A DNA stretch of 64,000 nt from the NCBI RefSeq assembly GCF_016461785.1, contig NZ_JAEMUH010000003.1:124001-188000 (forward strand), written 5' to 3'. This stretch comes from Marinomonas ostreistagni. GTDB taxonomy: Bacteria > Pseudomonadota > Gammaproteobacteria > Pseudomonadales > Marinomonadaceae. Below the pieces are notes generated by a model. The model was not told the origin of the DNA, ran no database searches, and worked only from the letters and a program-made list of their open reading frames with translations. The position numbers were made by a program, and so were the translations under genes. Below are positions 57,825-64,000 of this stretch, in pieces (positions within the stretch are counted from its first letter, which is position 1; each line of letters starts with the position of its first letter).

Positions 57825-58889
57825 ATGCATAATATTGATGAGCTGATCGAGAACGTAAGGCAAAACGAGCAGATTGCGATGAAGTTTTTTGACATCGAGC
57901 GCTGTATTTTGTCTATTGGTCGTTGTGATCAGTTTGTCTCAACGCTAACTAAAGAAGTTCAAAAGCAATTTAATGTCCCTTTCGTTTGGGTCAACCTTAT
58001 CAACGAAGCACCTCTTTCTCATCTTGTCGAAACGCTAGAGAAAACAGTTGGTCTAAAAGATCGTGTTCTTTTTACTCGCCGTAGTGCCATGATAGACGCT
58101 ATTGGGGTAGGGAATAAAACAGTGCTAGTTAATCAAGATATCGGCCGTTATTGGGAAGTCATTCCTCAAGCATATCGCGCCATCATAGGTTCGGTTGCTA
58201 TTTCACCTTTAACCATTGATGGTGAATTAGTGGGGCTTTTTTGTCAGGCGGATCAAGATGTCAGTCGTTATGACCCTGAAACGAAGGACACCTTTTTGTT
58301 AGATCAGTTGTCGATCAAAATTTCTATATGCTTAAGTAACGTGACTGCTCGTGAAAAGCTAGAGTACTTGGCGACGAGAGACCCATTGACTGGGCTGTTA
58401 AATAGACGTCAATTAGAGTTGATGTTGGAGCGAGAATTTAGCAGGTGTAAGTCTCATAACCGAGATTTAACTGCGGTTTTCATCGACTGCGATGCTTTTA
58501 AGTCGATCAACGACACTTTAGGACACAATTGTGGCGATGAAGTGCTAGAATACATAGCGAAACGTCTTTTAAAGCATGTGTATAAGCAAGGGTTAGCGTT
58601 CCGTTTTGCTGGAGATGAATTTGTTTTTGTAATGCCAGGTAAAAGTTATGACCAAGCAATGAGTATTGCCGAGTCAATACATGACTACTTACAGTCGAAT
58701 CCATTACGTTACAAAAATAATCTAGTTCCGATAACCGTGAGCTATGGTGGAGCAAGTCTCTTGTCTGACACACCTTCTAGCTATAAGCACTTGCTTAAAT
58801 TAGCGGACGAGCGCCTCTACAACTACAAAAACAATCGTAAGCGATCTGTTCCTACGAAAGTCTTCAAATTTTTAAACAAAATCCGCTAG
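57825..58889 (+). CDS. GAF/DUF484-like and GGDEF protein (diguanylate cyclase)
   Basis: A 354-residue cytoplasmic protein. The N-terminal part (about 20-175) looks like a DUF484/GAF sensor. The GGDEF domain begins DPLTGLLNRRQLE, and its active-site loop reads AGDEF rather than GGDEF (RFAGDEFVFVMPG); variants in the first Gly can be active. No RxxD inhibitory site is seen before it. It probably makes cyclic-di-GMP. It ends 2 bases before the HexR-like box. Confidence 0.85.
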   Translation: MHNIDELIENVRQNEQIAMKFFDIERCILSIGRCDQFVSTLTKEVQKQFNVPFVWVNLINEAPLSHLVETLEKTVGLKDRVLFTRRSAMIDAIGVGNKTVLVNQDIGRYWEVIPQAYRAIIGSVAISPLTIDGELVGLFCQADQDVSRYDPETKDTFLLDQLSIKISICLSNVTAREKLEYLATRDPLTGLLNRRQLELMLEREFSRCKSHNRDLTAVFIDCDAFKSINDTLGHNCGDEVLEYIAKRLLKHVYKQGLAFRFAGDEFVFVMPGKSYDQAMSIAESIHDYLQSNPLRYKNNLVPITVSYGGASLLSDTPSSYKHLLKLADERLYNYKNNRKRSVPTKVFKFLNKIR

Positions 58890-58890
58890 A

Positions 58891-58905
58891 TGTAATTTTA
58901 TTACA
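58891..58905. promoter_or_regulatory. HexR-like operator upstream of glk-zwf-eda
   Basis: TGTAATTTTATTACA is a palindrome matching the HexR site (TGTAATTAAATTACA) at 13 of 15 positions. It lies 92 bases before glk, in the only spacer of the operon. HexR represses Entner-Doudoroff genes and responds to KDPG in gammaproteobacteria. Confidence 0.7.
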
Positions 58906-58997
58906 AATAAAAGCAGGAATATTTTTGTTTTCTAGTGTTTTTACACGCTTTTTCGTTGTAAAATTTCAAAAAAATTAAAATCCAAACGAGGTTATCT

Positions 58998-59972
58998 ATG
59001 TCTCACGCTTTGATCGCGGATTTGGGCGGGACGAATGCACGTTTTGCTTTGGTTCCAATTAACCAATACCTGCCACAAGAAGTAAGTGTCTACTCATGCA
59101 AAGAGTATCAGTCTTTTTTTGATGCTGTGAACGCTTATGTTGATCATTGTAGTGTGAACTTCGACTCTATTGATGCGATTGTGCTGGCGATAGCAGGCCC
59201 TGTTAACCAAGAAGTTATTCGCTTTTCTAATAATCCATGGCACTTTACTCGTAAGCAAATTCAAGACCATTTTGGACATGACAAAAAAATTGCTCTACTT
59301 AACGATTTTGACGCCATTGGTCACAGTCTAGAAGTCATTCCTAAGGATGAGCTGATTCAAATCGGTGAGCCTTCTGAGATTGACCCGAAAGCCGCTTCAT
59401 GGGTGCTGGGTGCTGGAACAGGATTAGGTGTAGCGTGTGTCGTACCACAAGAAAATGGCGCTAATATTGTCTTACCTGGAGAAGGTGGCCATGTTGATCT
59501 CGCCACTTGCAATGATCAAGAAGATTATATTTTACGCTTTTTACGAGAGCGCCATAATCGTGTTTCTGCCGAACGTGTGCTGTCAGGCATGGGACTGGAA
59601 AATATTTATGAAGCCTTGGCTCATCGCCAAGGCATTGAAAAACGTCTAAGCGCACCTGAAATTGGCGCAGCGATTGAGGCAGGTAATGATCCACTGGCTG
59701 ACGCCACCTTAGATCAGTTTTTTACCTTCCTTGGGCGTGTAACAGGGGATCTTGTTCTATCTGTTGAAACACGTGGCGGTGTTTACATCGCCGGCGGCAT
59801 TGTGCCTCGTTATCTTGAACAAATTAAAGGCAGCGCGTTCCGTGACGCGATGCAAGACAAAGGTCGTATGAAAGCGTTTGTATCACCTATTCCTACCTTT
59901 GTTGTAATGTCTGAATACCCTGGGCTGATGGGATGTGCTAACTACGCATCGTATCTTGTCAATCAAGCCTAA
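58998..59972 (+). CDS. glk: Glucokinase
   Basis: A 324-residue ROK-unrelated bacterial glucokinase that makes glucose-6-phosphate. DLGGTNARFAL binds ATP phosphates, LNDFDAIGH holds the catalytic Asp, LGAGTGLGVA and LPGEGGHVDLA are glucose-site motifs. It has GAGG upstream. It is first in an operon with zwf and eda, 16 bases before zwf. Confidence 0.95.
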   Translation: MSHALIADLGGTNARFALVPINQYLPQEVSVYSCKEYQSFFDAVNAYVDHCSVNFDSIDAIVLAIAGPVNQEVIRFSNNPWHFTRKQIQDHFGHDKKIALLNDFDAIGHSLEVIPKDELIQIGEPSEIDPKAASWVLGAGTGLGVACVVPQENGANIVLPGEGGHVDLATCNDQEDYILRFLRERHNRVSAERVLSGMGLENIYEALAHRQGIEKRLSAPEIGAAIEAGNDPLADATLDQFFTFLGRVTGDLVLSVETRGGVYIAGGIVPRYLEQIKGSAFRDAMQDKGRMKAFVSPIPTFVVMSEYPGLMGCANYASYLVNQA

Positions 59973-59988
59973 CTGAACCGGAGAGAAA

Positions 59989-61467
59989 ATGATGAAGGCA
60001 AGTTTAAAAGCCTGTGATGTGGTGATTTTTGGTGGCGGTGGCGACTTGGCCATGCGCAAGCTTCTTCCAGCTCTCTATCATTTAGACCAAGACGGTCTGC
60101 TGGCAAAAAATACTCGCATTATTGGCGCATCACGTCGTGATATGAGTGCTGAAGATTACCAAGCAAAGGTTCGTGAAGCGCTGGACGAATTCGTACCGAA
60201 AAGTATTGGCGACGAGAAAACTTGGCCACGTTTCAAAGAGCGCTTGAGCTATGTTTCCGTAGACGCGCAACAAGAGTCAGACTTCGCTCGTTTCAACGAT
60301 CACGGTGTGGGCTCTGACGACAAAGATGTGGTGTTCTACCTAGCGACTTCACCAGACTTGTTCGGTTCTATCTGTTCTTCCTTAGCCAACCATGGCCTAA
60401 ATGAAGAGCGTATGCGTGTGGTACTTGAGAAGCCTCTAGGTCGTGATTTGACGTCTTCTCGTGCGATCAACGATGAAGTGACGCAGAACTTCGGCGAGAA
60501 ACAAATTTTCCGTATCGACCATTACCTTGGCAAAGAAACAGTACAAAACCTATTGGCGATCCGCTTCGGTAACACGCTGTTTGAACCGCTTTGGTCAAGT
60601 GCGCACATCGATAACGTACAGATCACAGTGTCTGAAACCGTTGGCGTAGAGGGCCGTTGGGGCTACTACGACAAAGCCGGTGCGCTACGTGACATGGTTC
60701 AGAACCACCTTGTGCAATTGCTATGTTTGGTGGCGATGGAGCCTCCAGGGCGTAATGATGCTGACTCAGTACGTGATGAAAAAATCAAAGTATTGAAAGC
60801 ACTGCGTCCGATCGAAGGTGCCAACGCTTACACGAAAACCGTACGCGGTCAGTATGCGAAAGGCATGATTAACGGCAAAGAAGTAAAAGGCTACTTTGAC
60901 GAAGAAGGCTCAAACCCTGAGTCTCGTACAGAGACATTCGTGGCGCTTCGAGCTGATATTGATAACTGGCGTTGGGCCGGTGTTCCGTTCTACCTTCGTA
61001 CCGGTAAGCGTCTCGGCCAGCGTTACTCTGAAATCGTGATCCAATACAAAGCGATTCCACACAGCATCTTTAATGATGAAAGTAACCGCCAGCTACAGCG
61101 TAACCAATTGATCATTCGTCTTCAGCCAGAAGAGAAAATCTCGCTAACGGTTATGAATAAAGTACCGGGTGCAGGTGAAGGTATGAACCTTCAGCCAGTG
61201 GACTTGAACCTAAGTTTGAGTGAAGCCTTCCAAAACAAACGTAGCCCAGAAGCATACGAGCGTCTGTTGCTTGATGTAATGCGCGATGATGCAACTTTGT
61301 TCATGCGCTACGACGAAGTAGAAGCGGCTTGGAAATGGGTAGATGGCATCATGGCCGCTTGGAATCAAACCAGTGAGCGTCCAAAAGAGTACGCATCAGG
61401 CTCTTGGGGGCCGGCTGCGTCCATGGCATTACCAATTAAAGATGGCCGTAACTGGCACGACTATTAA
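59989..61467 (+). CDS. zwf: Glucose-6-phosphate 1-dehydrogenase
   Basis: A 492-residue enzyme oxidising glucose-6-phosphate to 6-phosphogluconolactone with NADP. FGGGGDLAMRKLLPALY is the coenzyme motif and RIDHYLGKE holds the catalytic region. A GGAGAGAAA ribosome-binding site precedes the tandem ATGATG. The lactonase gene pgl, often next to it, is not present here. Confidence 0.97.
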   Translation: MMKASLKACDVVIFGGGGDLAMRKLLPALYHLDQDGLLAKNTRIIGASRRDMSAEDYQAKVREALDEFVPKSIGDEKTWPRFKERLSYVSVDAQQESDFARFNDHGVGSDDKDVVFYLATSPDLFGSICSSLANHGLNEERMRVVLEKPLGRDLTSSRAINDEVTQNFGEKQIFRIDHYLGKETVQNLLAIRFGNTLFEPLWSSAHIDNVQITVSETVGVEGRWGYYDKAGALRDMVQNHLVQLLCLVAMEPPGRNDADSVRDEKIKVLKALRPIEGANAYTKTVRGQYAKGMINGKEVKGYFDEEGSNPESRTETFVALRADIDNWRWAGVPFYLRTGKRLGQRYSEIVIQYKAIPHSIFNDESNRQLQRNQLIIRLQPEEKISLTVMNKVPGAGEGMNLQPVDLNLSLSEAFQNKRSPEAYERLLLDVMRDDATLFMRYDEVEAAWKWVDGIMAAWNQTSERPKEYASGSWGPAASMALPIKDGRNWHDY

Positions 61468-61485
61468 GCAAAAGGGGATTTACCT

Positions 61486-62109
61486 ATGACGACTTACACT
61501 GCAGCTCAAGTTATGACTGCCACACCAGTTGTTCCAGTGATTGTTGTAGACGATGTAGAACAAGCGGTAAACCTAGGTAAAGCGTTGGTTGCTGGTGGCG
61601 TTCCAGTTCTTGAGGTAACACTTCGTACTGAAGCAGCGCTTGAAGCGATTACAGCTCTGCGTAAGGAAGTACCAGAAGCGATTGTTGGTGCGGGTACAGT
61701 TTGTTCACGTGAGCAATACATTCAAGCCGTTGAAGCGGGTTCACAGTTCATTATCAGCCCAGGATTAACGCCTGATCTGTTAAAAGTAGGCAAAGAATAC
61801 GATATTCCTTATCTACCTGCTGTGGCGACGATTTCCGATATTTTGCTAGGTCTTGAATACGGTTACGACCATTTCAAATTCTTCCCAGCTGAAGTGAATG
61901 GTGGTGTGAAAGCCCTTAAAGCGTTCTCAGGTCCGCTGCCGCAAATCCGTTTTTGCCCAACAGGTGGCATTAATGAGAAAAACTTTAAAGACTATCTAGC
62001 CCTAGACAGCGTGCTGTGTGTGGGTGGTTCTTGGATCGTGCCGACTGATCTTGTTAAAGCAGGCAAATGGGACGAGATTACTGAGCTAGCGAAGTCTGTA
62101 CAACAGTAA
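61486..62109 (+). CDS. eda: KDPG aldolase (2-dehydro-3-deoxyphosphogluconate aldolase)
   Basis: A 207-residue class I aldolase that splits KDPG into pyruvate and glyceraldehyde-3-phosphate in the Entner-Doudoroff path. [14 protein letters not shown] and the Schiff-base Lys in [11 protein letters not shown] are present. It starts 18 bases after zwf and ends in a strong terminator. edd is not in this operon. Confidence 0.97.
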   Translation: MTTYTAAQVMTATPVVPVIVVDDVEQAVNLGKALVAGGVPVLEVTLRTEAALEAITALRKEVPEAIVGAGTVCSREQYIQAVEAGSQFIISPGLTPDLLKVGKEYDIPYLPAVATISDILLGLEYGYDHFKFFPAEVNGGVKALKAFSGPLPQIRFCPTGGINEKNFKDYLALDSVLCVGGSWIVPTDLVKAGKWDEITELAKSVQQ

Positions 62110-62133
62110 TCGGTAGTTCAACCTTACCGTTCC

Positions 62134-62163
62134 AAAATGCCCCACTTTGAGTGGGGCATTTTT
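62134..62163 (+). terminator. Rho-independent terminator after eda
   Basis: AAAATGCCCCAC (62134-62145) pairs with GTGGGGCATTTT (62151-62162), loop TTTGA, with T's following. Confidence 0.92.
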
Positions 62164-62233
62164 GTTTCTAGCGTTCAGTTTAAGGCAACTTTACAGTATG
62201 CTGTCGATGTTAATAGATAAACGGAGTCTGCTC

Positions 62234-62734
62234 ATGAAGCGAGCAATTACAGTATTAGCACTTGCTGCTTGTCTCCCTCTAGTGGGGTGCGCATCTAAGA
62301 CAATAACAGAACCTTTAGTGGTAGGTGACCGAATCGCTCTTGAGGGGCTTAGCAACCAATACGGCGAGACCTTTGATTCAGGGAGTGAACTTAAGAACCT
62401 ATTATTTGTTACTGGGATGGGGGCTAAGGATTTAGCACAGACAAGCCTCAAAAGCATCGATAAAAACTGTATGGAACAGGGCGAATTGGTTTATCTAGCT
62501 GACATCAGTGGTATGCCAAGCTTGATCAGCAAAATGGTCGCGATTCCCAAAATGAAGAATTACGATTACCCGATTTTATTAGACAAAGAGGGTAGTATCT
62601 CCGCTAAGCTTCCAGCGAAAGAAGATCAAGTGACGCTCGTTAAACTGGATCAAAATATGATTCATTCCACTCAATTTTTTGCTGACTCAATAACACTGAC
62701 ACAAGCATTAATCAGTGTCTGTGGCCAAAAATAG
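62234..62734 (+). CDS. Small lipoprotein of unknown function
   Basis: A 166-residue lipoprotein; the ATG at 62234 gives a signal ending in PLVGC. The mature part (ITEPLVVGDRIALEGLSNQYG) and later LPAKEDQVTLVKLD do not match a family I recognise, though the pattern slightly recalls thioredoxin-like YtfJ-type proteins. It has its own hairpin terminator. Confidence 0.65.
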   Translation: MKRAITVLALAACLPLVGCASKTITEPLVVGDRIALEGLSNQYGETFDSGSELKNLLFVTGMGAKDLAQTSLKSIDKNCMEQGELVYLADISGMPSLISKMVAIPKMKNYDYPILLDKEGSISAKLPAKEDQVTLVKLDQNMIHSTQFFADSITLTQALISVCGQK

Positions 62735-62742
62735 ACATCAAT

Positions 62743-62779
62743 AGTCCCATAATGAAGTGATTCAGTTTGGGACTTTTTC
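62743..62779 (+). terminator. Rho-independent terminator
   Basis: AGTCCCA (62743-62749) pairs with TGGGACT (62768-62774), followed by TTTTT; a TGAA/TTCA pair can extend inside the loop. Confidence 0.8.
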
Positions 62780-62796
62780 GATAGACTTAAGATGCA

Positions 62797-63168
62797 TTAT
62801 GCGAATCGGTTTTCTAGATAGCGAATGATTTCTTTAGAATCGTACATCCACTGGACGTTGCCGTTTTCTGAAATACGTAAGCAAGGGACTTTTACTTGCC
62901 CGCCGCCAGCTTGCAATTCTTCACGGTAAGGAGAGCCTTCCGAAGCACTGCGCTTCTCAATAGGAAGGTTGAGCTTGTACATAGCGCGTCGAGTTTTAGT
63001 GCAAAACGGGCAAGCTGTGAATTGGTATAAAGTTAGGTCTTTAGTCGCTTCGTTGACAGCTAATTGTTCTGCCTCAGGACGTTTCTTTTTGCTCCCACGC
63101 GTGACCACATCGACCAACACAATAAGACCGCCTAAAAGGTTGCGAATCAACTTTACCAAGTATTTCAT
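62797..63168 (-). CDS. Membrane-anchored glutaredoxin-like protein
   Basis: A 123-residue protein with an N-terminal hydrophobic anchor (LLGGLIVLVDVV, about 11-22), a Lys-rich linker and a glutaredoxin/GST-N domain. The active site is CPFC in LYQFTACPFCTKTRR; VKVPCLRI gives the cis-Pro. The C-terminal MYDSKEIIRYLENRF is typical. Confidence 0.8.
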   Translation of the reverse strand: MKYLVKLIRNLLGGLIVLVDVVTRGSKKKRPEAEQLAVNEATKDLTLYQFTACPFCTKTRRAMYKLNLPIEKRSASEGSPYREELQAGGGQVKVPCLRISENGNVQWMYDSKEIIRYLENRFA

Positions 63169-63245
63169 CTCTTACTCTCTATTCATTGGAATGTTCGGGG
63201 GCTCATTCTAACGATAAAGTCGATGTGGTTTAAGTAGTGAAACGC

Positions 63246-63683
63246 TTAATTTTTAATCTGTGCAACGATGGCATCAGCACGCTCTGGTGATAGTGCAATT
63301 TTAGAGCGTAAGCGTGGGTACTTTTGTTCAATGACGTCGATATTACTCGCATTTCCGACTTGAATAACCCCAATCATGCCCATCATCAAATGTGGCGGGC
63401 AGTAATACAGGTGAATCCCTTCTTGCGAAAGGGTTAACGTGTAGATCTCATTGAGCGGGCTAGTCCACTGTTTGGCTTGCTCAGGAACCACGTAGGATTT
63501 GGCATTATGGCCCGATTGGGTTGGCACAAAGGTGACGGTATCACCGACTTGAGCATGGACGTAGCTGGGTTCAAATACCATGGAACCGGCGTCACCATAG
63601 TTTAACATTTGGATTTGCCAATCTTTGGCAGAGGCGAAAGAAGAGAGCAGCGCCAGACTCAACAGAGAAAGTATTTTGGACAT
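63246..63683 (-). CDS. Pseudoazurin-type blue copper protein
   Basis: A 145-residue exported cupredoxin; the ATG at 63683 has GAGG upstream and a signal ending FASA. Copper ligands are visible as His in QSGHNAKSY, then Cys, His and Met in YYCPPHLMMGMIGVI. It is a periplasmic electron carrier, often for nitrite reductase or other respiratory enzymes; none is in view. Confidence 0.88.
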   Translation of the reverse strand: MSKILSLLSLALLSSFASAKDWQIQMLNYGDAGSMVFEPSYVHAQVGDTVTFVPTQSGHNAKSYVVPEQAKQWTSPLNEIYTLTLSQEGIHLYYCPPHLMMGMIGVIQVGNASNIDVIEQKYPRLRSKIALSPERADAIVAQIKN

Positions 63684-63712
63684 TCTTAACCTCATCAGAA
63701 ATTTTTGATGGA

Positions 63713-63750
63713 ACACTCGATAGCGTCAAAGACTAGACGCTATCGAGTGT
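63713..63750 (-). terminator. Terminator after the binding-protein gene
   Basis: A 15-bp perfect stem (63713-63727 with 63736-63750; ACACTCGATAGCGTC and complement) with an 8-base loop, 24 bases past the stop at 63774. Confidence 0.75.
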
Positions 63751-63773
63751 TAGGAAAATGCTGTGAACAGGGC

Positions 63774-64000
63774 TTATTTCGTCAGGCTGACAGCAAATGT
63801 TCCTGAAGGCGTTACAGGTAGGTAACGCTGGTAGAAATCTAGGTAGTTTTGTTCAGGCGTTAGGTCAGCAAACAGCTCTGGGTATTGAGCTTTGGCGATA
63901 AATTGCAGCATGCTACCGTCCAGAATAGTACGCGAAGCGCCTTGATAAATACCGTATACGCGCTGAGACTTAACAGCACTTAGGTCTTCCCAACCAGGGC
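63774..64000 (-). CDS. Periplasmic iron/siderophore-type binding protein, C-terminal part only
   Basis: The last 75 codons of a gene running off the window. The frame reads PGWEDLSAVKSQRVYGIYQG, later YPELFADLTPEQNYLDFYQR, ending SGTFAVSLTK. The W-xx-L-xAVKxxRVY pattern and YPELF near the end are typical of FecB/BtuF-like ABC binding proteins for siderophores, haem or cobalamin. The substrate cannot be told. Confidence 0.65.
   Translation of the reverse strand, partial: PGWEDLSAVKSQRVYGIYQGASRTILDGSMLQFIAKAQYPELFADLTPEQNYLDFYQRYLPVTPSGTFAVSLTK

Overview
The window looks like chromosome of a Marinomonas-type marine gammaproteobacterium (Oceanospirillales). Supporting signs are the protein sequences of the core genes, moderate G+C, the order ftsH-folP-glmM-tpiA-secG-tRNA-rimP-nusA-infB-rbfA-truB-rpsO-pnp, a glk-zwf-eda Entner-Doudoroff operon and a BCCT-family transporter. 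The genus is inferred from memory of protein families; no search was run.

Region 1 (1-16.4 kb) is the end of a type VI secretion (T6SS) cluster and its cargo. It runs: a HAMP sensor-like membrane protein (cut by the window edge), ClpV, a small exported protein, Hcp, a VgrG with an octapeptide-repeat spike, then a tightly overlapping set DUF6484 - DUF2169 - ketosynthase-like protein - DUF4150/PAAR-like effector with a C-terminal GHH nuclease - propeller-like protein (immunity candidate) - TIGR02270 HEAT-like protein. Less recognisable genes follow: an AT-rich unknown, a TonB_C lipoprotein, and a DUF5675 protein overlapping an exported partner. The ketosynthase-like protein has lost its catalytic Cys, so it is probably a structural or adaptor protein.

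Region 2 (16.4-28.2 kb) is mixed: a TetM-like ribosomal GTPase; an HExxH protein cotranscribed with a PhyH-family protein whose iron-binding HxD motif reads HxG, as in Fe/2-oxoglutarate halogenases; prfC; erpA; the potFGHI putrescine ABC operon; an unknown gene; and yhbY.

Region 3 (28.2-43.2 kb) is a housekeeping block of ftsH, folP, glmM, tpiA, secG, tRNA-Leu(GAG), tRNA-fMet, rimP, nusA, infB, rbfA, truB, rpsO and pnp. Between yhbY and ftsH, where rlmE normally lies, there is no open frame, only what reads as a heavily decayed rlmE relic. The rpsO-pnp spacer holds a long hairpin like the RNase III-processed pnp leader. Tandem terminators follow the tRNAs in the rimP-nusA leader.

Region 4 (43.2-64 kb) holds short palindromic repeats, a VF530 protein, a BCCT transporter behind a 30-bp perfect palindrome, a YceB-like lipoprotein, a long-form AcnB, a DUF2057 protein, a PRPP-synthetase-like protein, an SDR, a DASS transporter, a zinc-finger/FAD monooxygenase fusion, a thioesterase and a DUF3080 lipoprotein with overlapping divergent start codons, a GAF-GGDEF protein, glk-zwf-eda behind a HexR-like box, a small lipoprotein, a membrane-anchored glutaredoxin, pseudoazurin, and the 3' end of a periplasmic-binding protein gene cut by the window edge.
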